DNA of 64,000 bases from Amia ocellicauda (GCF_036373705.1 NC_089861.1:466001-530000); one strand, 5' to 3'; shown: positions 13,461 to 27,045, numbered from the stretch's first letter. Made by a program: numbers and translations. Notes: generated by a model from the letters alone, not told the origin.

Positions 13461-14353
13461 CTCTGAGCCGAGACATTTTCTTTCTTTGGGCCAGAAGTAT
13501 TACTATAGATTACATTTTAGAATATATGCTGGGGTGGGGGATTTAATATAAATATAAACGCATCTCAATAACCCTGGTATCTTCTCATTCCAAACCCTGG
13601 CCCCTTCAGAGGAGAGTCACTGTGACTGATCTGCCAATATAAATATAATAATAATAATAATCAGTAATAATCAGAGAACAGATATAATAATATTGCTCCT
13701 CCTCCTCCAACTAATAAAATTGGTAAATGAGTCAGAAATCCTGTCCTTGATTATGATTCAGGTCTTTGCCCTTGTGCCTCAGAATGCAAAGTGTTCCAAA
13801 GAAAAATGATGATGATGAAGGTGATGATGATTATGATCAAAAACATGCAAAAATGCAGGGGCGGAAGTATTGAGTCTGAGTCAGTTCTTCGTGCGCAGCT
13901 ACGTGCACCGTGATGCTCACAGCCCAGGGATGGGTCTTTCAATCATACAACTGGGGGAAGCAAGAGGAATATATTTTGGCAGGGAATCATTTCCACAGGC
14001 AGCTCAGGTCAGGTCAGCTGTGTTGTGAAGCAGGAAGCATCCTGACGTGAGCGGTGGCATGCGTTTGTGTGACAGTCTAGACCCTGAGAAAGCAGGGGAG
14101 TGGCTGTGTGTTCCCTCTGTGCAGCACCGGCAGAAGAGCACGGAAGGAATTGTGCCGGTACCAAGCACAGCACGACACGTCCTTCAGTATCCGATTACTG
14201 TGACATTGCTAATTGCACCAATTAGTCAATGAACTAATGGACTAGCTGTCATTGCTTCTATTCAACAAAACTAAATGAATCAGAGACACACACTGTGTAA
14301 TCTGTATCAAAATGAGTGGGATAATAATATCTAATAAGGGCATCACCCAAGAA

Positions 14354-14356
14354 ATA

Positions 14357-14414
<58 letters not shown>
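14354..14414. repeat. (AAT)n microsatellite
   Basis: About twenty trinucleotide units. Confidence 0.95.
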
Positions 14415-15269
14415 GATGCACATAGTGAGATCTGAGCATCACTCATGAGAAACTTAGTCTGGGAACAGTGGAGATTGAGAGACGTTAATGTGAGTCTGTG
14501 TATGTACTTTAGCGCCAGGAAAGGAAGGACACTGGCTGTGACCGGAGTGTGTGTGTAGGGGAGTCACTGCAGCAGAAACACAAATGTGCGTAGGCTTACT
14601 TGAATTCACTCACTTCCCTGGGCACAGACACCAAGCTACACCTCGGAGTAACAATCTAATTTATGGGTTACAAACATCACTTTAGAAATAACTTATAAAC
14701 AAATGTATTACAGGAGTTTCTTACATTCATAAAATGTCAATGTATGGGAGCAGTGCGCCAATTCTGGAAAACATAAAGGATACCTGTTGTCAGTTAGGAT
14801 CTGGTGAATAACATCTTATTAATGATATTAATGTGTTACAAAAAGAACTCACACTGTAATTCACAAACCCACCTCTACAGTGATCTATGCATAGTAATAA
14901 TGCCTAATTATTTGTACTTATGAAAATGTAAATACACTGTAACTAGAGACACTTATTGTAAAGTTTAATTACATTTAATTTCCTGTAAATATAAATGGTG
15001 CCGAGAGGTTGTTTCTTCTCCACTTTGCAAATAACTCTTCCCCCTATTCTTAATGTAGATGGCTTATCAAATCTCATGCTGCTGATGGGGGTTGATACCG
15101 GCGGCTTGCTTCATGAATATTGATGAAAAAGCAAAGCCGGCCCTTGAGACATAAGAATCGACTGGTGGGATATCTCTGCTCTGCAAGAGATGCAGGAGGC
15201 TTGACCTTTTGAAGCACTTCAATACAATCAAGACACTTGAGACTTTTGATTCCAATTCTTATTATCCCA

Positions 15270-16140
15270 TTATTCAGATCTCCAGTAAGATCTGGTTCTG
15301 CACAAATCAAAAAGAAAAGTTCCAGAAGATCGGTCACAAATTCAGGAAGTTCTGACTCACAACAAATCATAATGAAGTTTCCCAAAAAGAATGGTGCAGA
15401 ACTGGAAAACCTCCTCTGGTTTGATGTGGTCGATGCCCTTCATGATTTTGAAGACTTGAATCAAGTACCCACGTAGTCTCCTCTGTTCCAGGGTGAAAAG
15501 GTTCAGGTCCTCAGTCTCTCAGTAGGACATTCCCTTCAGACCTGGAATAAGTCTGGTTGCTCTCCTCTGAACTGCCTCTAGAGCAGCGATATCTTTCTTG
15601 AAGTGTGGAGCCCAGAACTGTCCACAGTATCCAGATGAGCTCTAACTAGTGCATTGTACAGTCTGAACATCACTGCCCTTGTGCTCAATTCTACACTTTT
15701 GACAATATACCCTAGCATTGTGTTTGTCTTTTTTATTGCTTCCCCACATTGCTTGGATGGGAAAGTGAGGAGTCCACGTAGACTCCTAGGTCTTTCTCAT
15801 GCGTTACTTCATCTAGTTCTATTCCTCCCATAGTATAATTATAGTGGACATTTTTGTTACCTGCATGTATTACCTTGCACTTGTCCACATTGAATTTCAT
15901 CTGCCAGGTGTCGGCCCACAACTGAATATTATCTAAGTCCCTTTGAATAGCCTGTGCTGCCAAGATTGTATCTGCTGAGCCACCTATTTTAGTATCATCT
16001 GCAAATGTGACAAGTTTGCTAACTATCCCAGAGTCCAGATCATTAATATAGATTAGAAAAAGCACAGGCCCTAGTACTGATCCCTGTGGAACTCCACTAA
16101 CAACCTCACTCCAGTTAGAAGCAACTCCTCTTATCGTAAA
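15270..16140 (-). mobile_element. CR1-like LINE fragment, copy A
   Basis: The minus strand encodes the end of the reverse-transcriptase palm: VPQGS near 16,100, LFLIYINDLDSGIVSKLV, FADDTKIGG (catalytic YADD variant) and QMKFNVDKCKV. It continues through CGEAIKKTNTMLGYIV and LEQRRLRGYLIQVFKI to a decayed 3' end. It is 5'-truncated with frameshifts. It shares long near-identical stretches with the copies at 20.4 and 35.6 kb. Confidence 0.85.
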
Positions 16141-19100
16141 GGGGAATCATACAGAGGTCAAATCTATACAAATGATTTCAGCACAAATGATAAAAGTGTT
16201 TATAGGAGGACTGGAGGTAGCAGGCACCTCTTCACCTGAAGGGATGTGGATGTCTGGGACAAGCAGCCCAGCCATGTAGTGGAAGCAGACACTCTTCCAC
16301 TTCAAGAAATCGTCAGATGTGAGGAAAATGTGACTCTCTGCTCAAAACAGTGGCAGCTGACTTTCTTCCTTCCTAAAGCAATAATCGATTCACAAAAACA
16401 AAGATTTGGAAATGAAGTTCCATAAAAAAGAGTGTATCTGATATCTGGGTTCACCTGCACGTGTTCCCAGCAAATGAAAAGCATCTGCATGAGAATGAAT
16501 TGGAGGCCATAAAAATACCGGCCTGTGCTCGGCCCTCATCGCTGGTCTAATTGGTTTATTTTAGTATTAGTAAACATATGGCCCCGCAAGTTCCACATTA
16601 GCGAGACCTGCTGTCCGCTCTCTCCCTAATTCAATCTGCAGGCCGTGCCAGAAATGGACGATTTGGCTTCCTTTTTTAAACAAACCTCCACAAAAGAAAA
16701 AAGAAAAAACAGCAGCTGGTTTGTTTCAGTTGTAAGTGAGTCCGGCACGCTTACTCGATCACTCGCGAGTCCACTGTGTCGGAAAGCTGAGTTTGTTATA
16801 TGCAGGGAAAATGGGTCTCACTTAATTATAGGCTCCTGTTCCTTCCATCTGTCTCATTCACTCGTGTTGATGAGAACCAAAATGTGTTTGTGCATGAAGC
16901 GGGCCGGCCGGTGCTTTTGTCTCTGCCAGCCGGGAGACGTGGGTACGCTGCAACGCTCTGTAATAAATTACTCTCACCCACAAGCTTAGTGACAGGGGTC
17001 TATAAATACATTAATTAAATATGAGACTGTGGGACTTTTCTAGAGTCCTATTTTAAGGCGCAGAACATAAAACTGAATCAATGCAGTAGAGACAAAATTA
17101 CTCGCACACTTCATGACTCGCTCCAGATATATTTCACTATTTCATACAAACGCCTATAAAAGTAAGTGGAAGAATAAATGATTGAACTATTGGAGATATT
17201 TAGACCTGAACCCACTTGGCTGAGGGTGTGACAGCCTGGCCATGAGGACGAGGCCATTCTAATCATCTTCATTTGAATCGCATCAGAAATACTCAACATA
17301 ATAGTTACCACAATATATTCCAGTATGACATCGATTGCTGTAGTATGCCATGGTGATTTATGGCAGTACTTTTTTACCGTCGTTAATCCATATTGCATTA
17401 CGACATGATGAAATCCTAGTATCTAGAGAGGTCTATTCTTGCCTGGAGATGCTTGAGCTGTACCATTCAGGTGACCAATTGCACTGCTCTTATGCTGGAT
17501 AAGGGAAGCTTAACTGAGTTCTCCAGAATCTCAACAACACATCCATTCTCTGCGGCTGGGAATGAACTTTGTGTGTGCTGGAGGAAGCCAATCTGGACCT
17601 GAAGAAGGTGCAAGTCTCACAGTAACACTTTACAAGTAATGGTGTACTGTTCAGATGTGGTTCATGTGTTGTATGCTTTTCATGAACATTTGGTCATTTA
17701 TTTTGCAAGGATTATTGATATGATCTTCTCTACCTGGAAGTAAAAATATTCCTTACAAAAATGTCTGTATCTCTTCAGTTTAAGAGATGCTCAATTTCCT
17801 TCATGTTATTAAAGTTATTAAAGTGTTAATGATCTGGTTGTAACTGACTTCCACTATAGACTGAGTGTGTGATGTTAACACAAGCTCTATATATGATCCC
17901 TCTGTAAGCTATTAAAGTGGTGTTAATAGCTTGGTTATACCTTTATAAACTGCCATCAGTGAACCATCAGCTCAAGTTTTCTCAAAAAGGCATACAATGT
18001 GTAAAAAGAATTAACGATATATGTAAGTACACAATTGTAACTACATTTGTAACTTCGATTGTAACAATTTTTTTTCTTAAATGTACATATAAAACTGGTC
18101 CCAATTTTGCATTTCAAAAAAGCTAAAAATGTTTTGAGAATGAGTGCCTATGGTTGTATAACCGTGGTTTTATGTGCACAAGTGGCAGATTTTAAATTTG
18201 TAATAAGCAAGCTGTTGACACTGTTTCATTAATAAAATAACTTATACAGATACAATGTTCTGTTTGTAAATTGGCCACACAGTCATTAGCAGATATTAGT
18301 TACAGTGAGGTAATTGATAAGGTAATCATGTGTTCTGGGTTACATTAAATATATACATTCAAATTCTGTATACATTCCTCACTATTCAAAGAAGCGTAAT
18401 TCAATCTACATAAATATCACCCTTTGTCAATAAAGAGAACAATTTAACTGGAGATATTCTTCAACAAGAAAATCCAAATGACTTGGCTGGACTGACTGCT
18501 GTGCGAAAGAAAGAAAATAAGAAAAATCTAGTTACACTCAAGAGCTCCATATTTCACCATGATTGCCAGATGTGAGAACTCAGCTTTGATTTCGGTCTGT
18601 TTTCGTATTGATGAGACAACATATTTTGTGTTTGGGCGAGCATCCCAGAGACTGAGCAGAGTGATGTTTAGTGCCATTTTAAAAAGTGAAACGTGTCCAA
18701 GTCAGATCGCATATACAAAGGAAATTCGTATTCTGACAAATCTGCAAATGCTATGAAAACTGTAGAAACAGACCATGATTCCGGCGGGCATTAATCAGCA
18801 TTAACAGAAGGTGGAATAGAGAGAATTGTCTCTAATATTCTTACTTTTCCTGTAAATGAAAACACAGCGATAAACACAGCTGTTAAACACTTTAAACACC
18901 TCGGCAGCATCGCTCTGAATACAGACGGTGTGATGCTGTCAATAGCTGACAAGTGCCTTGCAGATTGATCTTTCATAGCTGCTTTAAAAATGCATCTATC
19001 AAGAAGAAATTGATTAAGAGCTGGGATAGGGCACAGCACCTTATTGATTATCAATATTCTATCTTCTAGAAAAACTGAAAAAGCAGGAGTGAAAACATTG

Positions 19101-19959
19101 CTACTCGAGGGGTTTGTGGTGCATCTTGTTTTTTATTTTTTGCTCATGTTTTGTATCTAGGTCTAATGAACGTGATTTTGCAACCGTATAGCAAACGGTG
19201 CCAGAGATTAAACAGACAGGCGCGATGGAGTGGCGAGTGACGGCTGAGACGCCCAGTGCCTGAGCACGGCATAGCATCATTGACAGACATTTCATCTCTG
19301 CTCATGAAACAGGGGACCAACACTTTACATGTTGTGCTTATATTCTTGTTCAGTATAGAACCTCTGTTGATAACAGCTAATACATACATTAAAAGAGTGT
19401 GAAACAACAATTAATCAAACTGCACATCATTACACAGATATTAAGAGAGATCTTTTTGCATCAAGGACACATTGCAGTTATAAGAGAGTGCAAATGGGCT
19501 GTGCTGTCATGTTTAATTGAAAGGGAAGCAGAAAAATATTATAATGACTGAAAGCATGGAAGTAAGGCGGTAATGAAGTCATTTATTGCCACAGAAGCAA
19601 ACAGAGTGAAATAGGGAACATTGACTTTTGATTAGCTCCTTTAATCATTTCACAACTCACACAAACAGCTTTAGTATTCAGCAGCAGCCGCCGCAGAGGG
19701 AAAGCTGTTATTGTACTTTCTAGCAGATGTAGTGGTAACCCCTATGAAGAAAATATAGAAATATATTGGATGTAAATCGTTTTTTTTAATATTTGTTTTA
19801 ATTTCTGTACTGTAAGAGCAGAATGGTGTTTTACTGCCTCACACGGCTGCCTGGCATCATCCCAACAGCATCATCAACAGCCCTTGGGTGGCGATGACAT
19901 TTCCAAAGACAGTTGTGCAATTGCATGTCCATGGCACACCGGCCGCACTATGGTCTCGA
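16141..19959. other. Intergenic, no gene recognised
   Basis: AT-rich sequence. Two related stretches at about 17,805-17,850 and 17,910-17,945 (TATTAAAGTG..GTTAATAG) hint at a short old duplication. Nothing coding was recognised. Confidence 0.55.
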
Positions 19960-21240
19960 AAAACAGAGACTAAACACATGAGTCTTCAGCCGTGATTTAA
20001 AGGCTCAGACAGAGGGGGCATCTCTTACATTGGCTGGAAGATCGTTCCACAGCTTCGGGGCCCTATAACTGAATGCTCGACCACCTGCGCTTTTCTTGTG
20101 TATTTTAGGGAGCGCTAAGTAACCGGCTTCCTGGGATCTCAATGGCCGACCTGGAGTGTATTCCATAAGGAGATCTTTTAGGTAGGGAGGTGCCAGTCCC
20201 TTTAGTGCTTTAAATGTTAATAAGAGAACTTTAAAGTCTATCCTGTAGTGCACGGGCAGCCAGTGAAGAGAAGCCAATACTGGAGTGATGTGTTTTTTTG
20301 TTTTTGTTAGGATTCTTGCAGCAGCATTTTGGACTGAAGTGCAGAAATAGCTCTGTTTGTGCTGCCTGACAGAATGGCATTCCAGTAATCCAATCTAGAT
20401 GTAACAAATGGGTCTATCAAGTTCAGTTCCCTCAGTCTCTCCGAGTAGGACATTCCCTTCAGACCTGGAATAAGTCTGGTTGCTCTCCTCTGAACTGCCT
20501 CTAGAGCAGCGATATCTTTCTTGAAGTGTGGAGCCCAGAACTGTCCACAGTATCCAGATGAGCTCTAACTAGTGCATTGTACAGTCTGAACATCACTGCC
20601 CTTGTTCTCAATTCTACACTTTGACAATATACCCTAGCATTGTGTTTGCCTTTTTTATTGCTTCCCCACATTGTTTGGATGGAGAAAGTGAGGAGTCCAC
20701 GTAGACTCCTAGGTCTTTCTCATGTGATACTTCATCTAGATCTGTTCCTCCTATATGTTCCTCCCAATGTTTCTGAACTGGAGGATGGAAGATCTCAACA
20801 CATTCTGAACATGTGATTCAAAGGATTTATTTAGATCACAGATGACACCCAGGTTTCGTGCCATCTCCTTAGGGGAGAAATTAAAGTTATCATTACTCAG
20901 TTTTGTCAGTGCATGATGAACAGTTAGATTTTTGTCCCCTAAAATTAGGACTTCTGTTTTGTCAGAATTAAGCATAAGAAAAATTCTCGTCATCTATGTT
21001 TTAATCTCGGACAGACAGCATTATTTTGACTATGTCTATGGTATTGTTAAGATTTACTGACAAATATAATTGTGTGTCGTCTGCGTAACTGTGAAAGTTA
21101 ATATTATGTCATCAAATGATTTCACCTAAAGGGAGTATGTACAATGAAAAGTATAGGTCCGAGGACTGAACCTTGTGGCACTCCGTACTTAACCTCAGTT
21201 ACATTTGAGTGAGTATTCCTGACGATAGCTAGAACCCCCG
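19960..21240 (-). mobile_element. L2-like LINE, 5'-truncated and interrupted
   Basis: On the minus strand the RT piece (SYADDTQLYLS-like, about 21,060-21,110) is followed by LNSDKTEVLILG and NLGVICDLNKSF. Then comes the copy B insertion, [11 protein letters not shown], and the highly typical LASLHWLPVHYRIDFKVLLLTFKALKGLAPPYL and RAPKLWNDLPANVRD tail segments (given here only as landmarks). In-frame stops and frameshifts show it is dead. The family is called L2/Maui-like from these landmarks. Confidence 0.82.
20429..20750 (-). mobile_element. CR1-like LINE fragment, copy B, inside an L2-like LINE
   Basis: This stretch is nearly identical to 15,500-15,810 in the same orientation. It interrupts the reading of an L2-like element: upstream L2 coding ends at about 20,751 and resumes at about 20,428 with [15 protein letters not shown]. 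It is therefore younger than its host element, although a few L2 codons also appear lost at the junction. Confidence 0.75.
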
Positions 21241-22524
21241 GCCCGCCACCACCAATCCACAACTGACTCCTAACCCTTGTGCAAGTCTATGGTATTGGGT
21301 ACTCTTAGCCTAAACCATGCCCGAACCAATAAACAATCCTCCATTGACCTGTAAAATTTATCACAATGACAAGCTTTGCTTTCTTGGCCAAAAAATTACA
21401 GTCTAAAGTGCAAAATAAGACCATGTCTCAGAGCCCAATTTATGAACCTCGGGTATGTCAAGTCCTGGTAAATGACACAACTGGATGTTTTAACTGTTGA
21501 AATATGCAAATAAAATATGTGATCTATACCTTTTTTCAGAAAGTTATTCGATTTTGGGAAATTCCTCTTTTACTGGTTGTACTGCATTGAACAGTCCTGG
21601 GGTTGCGAAGACTCTTAGCACACCGCAGTGTGTGCGTACAAGTGTGCAGACATTGTATATGCACGACTAAACAGGAAGCCACATCTGTGTCATTCTCGTT
21701 TGACGTCCTCTATCTATCCTGCTAATCGTCCCTCATTTTCTTTCACAGCTTGTATGGTTTGCACAGAATTGTCTTTGCAGGTTTCCGGCAGATTTCAATT
21801 ACTTTTCCCTGTCCTGTTTCGGTGCTGGAGAGTGCCGGTGCGCACATGTGGCAGTGGTAATTATGTCTGATTTCTTTTCCAATAAGTCAATATGAGGCCC
21901 AAATGGAATTGCACGCGTGATTTAAAAATGAAAGACTCAGATCTGACCATGTAGTACGTTTCTTTTCCTTTCACCACTTTACTGGAGTCTATTAGCATGT
22001 AAATTAATTCCTACTTTTACCAGCATGTACGCTTACAGTCAGGAATAATTCATCACGACGCGTCTCCTTAGATGAAAACATCTCAGAGATGCCAGAAGAT
22101 TCTGAAATGCTGGTTTAATTATTATTGCCATCAGGTTGCTGCTTACTATTCTGCTGCACTTAAGAACTATTACATCTCTGAAAAACACAGAGAAATCATG
22201 ATGAGCTTATTCCTTTATTCAGTGCTGTACTTTATAAAGCTTCCTGCGCTGGGAACCAGACCGAGGACCCCCGATAACACATTGAGGATCGAGAAGTCCC
22301 AAGCAGAGTAACGTGACAAATTGGCAATTTTCTCTTTCATTGAATCCTTTAATCTCTCGTTTCCATCCCTGTCTTGAGCTTCTCCTCTTTCCTCCGTTGA
22401 CTTTCGTTTTCCTGCTGGATTTCAAATCCCCAGAAACAACCCAAACAAACAAACAAACAGACACAGACCACTTATCAATCATGTTCAACTAACTGCAAGC
22501 TAACTAAAATATTAAATACATGTC

Positions 22525-22575
<51 letters not shown>

Positions 22576-23359
22576 AGCTGTAAAAAATATATCATGTTTC
22601 CTAATAAAGACAGAGCAATTAAAACAATTAATTAACTTAATTATCCAATAAGGAAAGACGATCTGGTTAGAGTGAGCACTTGTTTTAAAAAGCATCCCAC
22701 CCGCTAACCCCATTCTCCCTTGCCCTCTCTCTCTCTGAGCTGCTATAGATGCCAGGGGACTACAGGCTGACAAATTGCTAATGCTAACTCTTGGACAAAG
22801 TGCACAATGCGGCCTAATCAATTTTATTTGAGGCCACTGCCACCAGATTACCATTCAGTGCGCGACTTGAACTCAGGCGGCTTCTCCCCTCAGCCTGTAC
22901 TTTATTTAATTGCATGTTCCCAGCGCTGAATTGGGGTGAATTGCCCATTTTACAAAGAGTCGGGCAGAGCCGTCCAGGAGTCTCGCTGAAGCACCGCACT
23001 CATCCTCCCCAGCAGCAGAGATACACTTATCTGAGAGGCAGGTGGTATGGAGCACTTAGCTGGAGGCTGAGTGCTCCCGGTGATGAGCCGTGACAGCCCG
23101 TCATACGCCCGCCAATTAAACTGCCTCAGTCGGCAGCCTGTGCTCTTGTAAGCCTGGATCACCATTTAACAGCTCTAATGAGGAGCCCTGCCTGCTCGGG
23201 AACGTGACCAATGGGAAACTCATGCAAGGGCTCTTCATCTGCCTCTAATTACAGTCCAGTGTCACTGTAAACAACAGCTCTGCCAGCTACACTGTCCTGC
23301 TGGTAAAAGGATGAGACACCGGATGCAAAGATCCGGCCTGAAGGGAACATCATACATGG
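21241..23359. other. Intergenic, no gene recognised
   Basis: Contains a TA microsatellite at 22.53 kb. No recognised coding or RNA gene. Confidence 0.55.
22528..22573. repeat. (TA)n microsatellite
   Basis: Uninterrupted TA run of about 46 bases. Confidence 0.95.
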
Positions 23360-23530
23360 ACAGATGGAGTGCATTGAGTCTTTTCCACCTGGAGCAGAGA
23401 AGGGAGCTCTGGGACTTCGTTTGGGGGTCCAAAAGCGCCACTGCCTTAGACCACGTCAATTCAGAGGAACCTCCTTGAGATCAGTGACATCACAAGGACC
23501 CAGGGGGTGTGATGCACAACGGGTTCAAGG
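23360..23530 (+). mobile_element. Possible decayed LINE 3' coding fragment
   Basis: Plus-strand translation gives LSLFHLEQRREL and later DHVNSEE followed by ISDITRTQG. This matches the spacing of LxxLExRR and VNPExFF...TRG in CR1-type RT tails. Stops and frameshifts are frequent. It is more diverged than copies A-C. Confidence 0.4.
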
Positions 23531-23989
23531 GCCTCTTCTTGGGTGTAAACATCACCATGTTCACATGAGGTGGGTGTGCGGTCCCCCAGGTTGTGGTCGT
23601 TGAGACGGTTCCATAAGAATACACAGCATGATCCATTCTCCCAATATGTCTGATGCAATACGTGTGGGTGAGTGACTGTGTGCATATATGTGTGTATGGG
23701 GTTGTGAGGGAGTTTGGAGAGTACACTGTTCATTAACACTGTGCTCAAAGTCCCCAAGATCCCCAAGTTCCTGATAAAGTGACTTCACATTCAAACTCTC
23801 AAGCAGTTTCTGAAATGCTTGACGTTTCGAAGTGTGAATCTCAAGGACGTTTTGACACTGCTGAATTAATTACAATCACAGGAATCTGTCCCTGAGGACA
23901 GCCATTTCCCTGGAGGTGTGTGTGGTGGTGGTGGTAGTTTATATAGATGCACATCCTTCTGTGGCAATACACCACAGTGCAGATTTGAT

Positions 23990-25110
23990 GTAGGCAGGGA
24001 TAGGAGGTTCATTGCTGAGTGGACCAGGTGGCAAAATTACATTTATCATTTTTATTCTTAGCCACTCCAGTGTAGTTGTGGTTGTGAGGTTCTGGTCATT
24101 GTCCTGCTGAAAGGTAAACTTCCATCCCAGTTTCAGCAGCTTTCTTGCAAGTTTTCCTCAAGGACTTCTGAACTTTGCTCCACTCATTTTCCCCTATCCT
24201 GCCCAGGAGAAACATCCCCATAACATGATGCTGCCCCACCGTGCTTCACAGTAGGGATGGTCTTCTTTGGGTGATGGGCTGTGTTGGGTTTGCTCCAAAC
24301 ATAACTCTTTGCATTTAGACCAAATAGTTCAATTTTTGTTTCATCAGACCATAGACTTTTTGTCATAATGCTACAGAATCTCCTGAGTGTGAATTTGCAC
24401 ACTTCATATAGTATTCAAGGTGGGTAATCTTGAGTACCATACAGGCCAGATCTGTAGAGTCCTGGGATATTGTTGTACAAAGTACACTTTGACTAGGCTT
24501 GACCATAAAACCCTGCAGCTCTTGCAAAGTTGCCATAGGCCTCTTGGTAGCGTCTATGATCAGTCTCTTCTTGCTTGGCCATCCAGTTTGGAGGGATGGC
24601 CTAATCTAGGCAGGGTCTTGGTGGTTCCATAAATCTTCCACTTCTTAATAATCATCTTGACCATACTCCAAGGCCTGTGATATTTTTTATACACATCCCC
24701 TGATCTGTGCCTTTCATCAGCTTCGTGTTCTTTTGAAAGCTCCTTGGGGCTCATGGTTGAATTTTTGATTTGAAATGCACCACCCAGCAGAGGGAACCTA
24801 CAGGAACTGCTGGATTTACCCTGAAATCTCATAAATCATTCAATTTAACACAGGTGCAGGCCATCTAAATTGGTATGTGATTTTGAAGGTGATTGGATTC
24901 ACCTGAGACAATTTAGGATTGCTATTACAAGGGGGGTGGACACTTATCCAAGCACAATATTTCAATTTTTAGATTTAATTTCCTACAACATTTTCGCTTA
25001 GAAGTTGTTGTGTAGGATGTGTAGATAAATGGAAAAAAACACTTTAATTCCAGAATATAAGGCAATAAAATGTGAATATTTTGAAAGTGGGTGTAGACTG
25101 TGTCTGTAAA
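23990..25110 (-). pseudogene. Second decayed Tc1/mariner transposon
   Basis: Minus-strand fragments match another Tc1 subfamily: MSPKELSKE near 24,754 down, a WSMVKMIIKKWK helix-turn-helix stretch, KSLWSDETKIELFG with the first catalytic Asp near 24,340, and a degenerate TVKHGGAASCYGDVSP, usually TVKHGGGSIMLWGCFS. The familiar reverse-strand run coding for this region is at about 24,200-24,260. Several frame breaks make it a pseudogene. Terminal sequence near 24,930-25,100 is typical of the non-coding flank, but matching inverted repeats were not delimited. Confidence 0.82.
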
Positions 25111-25844
25111 GTGTATGTTCTATAGCCTGCAAAGTAGTTGTAGAAAGTGCAGAAACAAAGTGAATAGTCCAGATTTTGGTGCACTGTGCGTGTGGCACAG
25201 TTTCTCTATTTTAGCAGTAAAACACTGCTGATTGATTCTGCCTGTGCAGAGAAACGTCTTTGATGGTCAGAGGAAACTGTCAGGCAGTTGTTGATTCTCT
25301 CCCTGCAGCTGCTTAAACTAAACTACTTTGAGTGATTCTGCAAACCAACCTCAGAGTGAAGACTCATTTTCTTCCACAAACGTTAGAACACATTTCACCA
25401 CACAGTGTAAGTAAACAGACTATACATAAATGCTACAAAAAGCCTAGCTAATCATTTGTGATTAAGGGCTTTTAAAGGTTGGGCTCCAATATGCTGCACA
25501 CAACACAGCAGTTATGTACTGTTGATGCACTAAAACACAATGATTCAACAATGAAAAACCTAGCATGTTGTACCTCAGGATGGTACTTAATTAAAAAAAA
25601 TGGCTGGAGTGAAAAAGATCAATAAAAGCTTGGAATAACCTTACTGCAGCTGCAGCATTTGTGCTTCTGTCAGAGGCGTGGAAGTGAAAGTAGCAGCTCT
25701 GGTGCAGTGATTTGCTGTTTTAATTCCTGCAAGATGAATGTTCCTGGAATTTATTCACACATTGGATCCATTCTGCCCCCAGAGCACAACTGTAGAAAAA
25801 CCTCTGATAGTGTCTTAATGATAGATTAAGATATCAGCTAATTA

Positions 25845-26045
25845 GCCATAACCCTGAACTCTGAACCCCTTTATAGGACTTTAAATAGAGTTTAGGGCTT
25901 GGGTACGATTCTAGGGTAAATGAAAGATTGTGAATTATTGTAACCCCAGCCCTAACCTCGCAACCCAAACCATAACTCTTAAAGCTAGCTCTGAAACCTA
26001 TTGTGAACCCTGAAACTTAAGCCTAAATCCTAGCCCTAAATCAAC
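25845..26045. repeat. Degenerate CCCTAA-like repeats
   Basis: Scattered AACCCTGAAC, AGCCCTAACC and GTAACCCC units over about 200 bases resemble a decayed telomere-like low-complexity array. Confidence 0.45.
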
Positions 26046-26523
26046 AATAGAATCTAAATAAAGTACCAAATATGTCCCTGTGTATGTGAGCTGAAACAAG
26101 CGCACAACACAGCAGGGAGTCCAGCCGCGGTGTGAGCCGAGGGGCAGGACTGGCAGCAGGAGAATCAGTGTCACAGGAGCAGTGACAGTCTGAGGAATAA
26201 TGCATACAGAGGTGATCAGGAGCAGAAGGGAGTATGTCAGGGCCACGAGAAAGTGCTGCAGCATCCTGCGGGGTTGGCTGAGCTGACACAGATACAGCTC
26301 TGAAGTGACACGCCATCCTCTCTCCCACAGACACAATCAGCTGCTGGTGTTGGAAAAGAGATGCCAGAGTCAGTGGCTTTGGATTGACCTTTAAATCAAA
26401 TTTCTGGAGGTGGACAAACAAGGGGAACACAGCAGCACATTCTCCCACAAGTCTTTCTCGGTGACTTGGTCCTCGAGGCAGTGAACCACTGAAGTGAGCT
26501 ACAAAATCGGCATACTATTCTAC

Positions 26524-27045
26524 AGGGAAGAGCTAAACAGAGTCTATATTGGTGTAAACTTCTAGAGTGAGGAGTGAAGGAACAGGTCTATATAGATGTA
26601 AACTTCTAGAGCAGGGGTTCCCAATGTCTGGTGATGGGGGGCCAATTTCCAGAGGTTGCATGGGTTGGGGGGGCCGCATTACAAAATGAACCACCGATTT
26701 GATTTCCTCTACATTTCTGTTAGGGAACATTTGTTAACTTTAATTGTTGTTTTATTATTTACCTGTAAGTTACATGTAACAGAAAATGTTCATGAAGTGT
26801 ACAAATAGAGTAAATCTTCAGAAAAGGGGTGGTTTTGGGGGGCTTTGGGCTTTGGGGTTGGCTTTGGGGGGCCACACCAAACATTCTCGAGGGCTGCATT
26901 TGGCCCCCGGGTGGCACTTTGTGAACCCCTGCTCTAGAGTGATGAGCTAAAGAACAAATCTATATAGACATAATATTCCAGTGGGAGGAGCTAAACAACA
27001 GGTCTATATAGGTGTAATATTCTAGAGGGCGGAGCTGAAGGAAAT
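26524..27045. repeat. About 45-bp minisatellite split by the hAT element
   Basis: Four diverged units share the order GGAGCTAAA..ACAGGTCTATAT, then TGTAA..TTCTAGAG. Two lie left of the hAT insertion and two right of it. The insertion is in the TTCTAGAG part of the second unit. Confidence 0.75.
26612..26931. mobile_element. Non-autonomous hAT element, 320 bp
   Basis: The ends are CAGGGGTTCCCAA and, inverted, TTTGTGAACCCCTG, typical hAT terminal repeats. The flanks TTCTAGAG (26,604-26,611) and CTCTAGAG (26,932-26,939) form an 8-bp target-site duplication with one difference. The inside is G/C-skewed and non-coding (GGGGGGCC-rich near both ends). It sits within a roughly 45-bp minisatellite. 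Confidence 0.85.

Larger units (their letters stand above)
7650..15265. other. Intergenic, no gene recognised
   Basis: Holds TC, GATA and AAT microsatellites, a 28-bp tandem repeat and one SINE. Reading frames are short and unrelated to known proteins. Confidence 0.6.

Noticed and set aside
26041..26448. Two overlapping minus-strand frames of 112-135 codons
   Set aside because: No family resemblance, and no splice sites to link them to other exons; the flanks are low-complexity.
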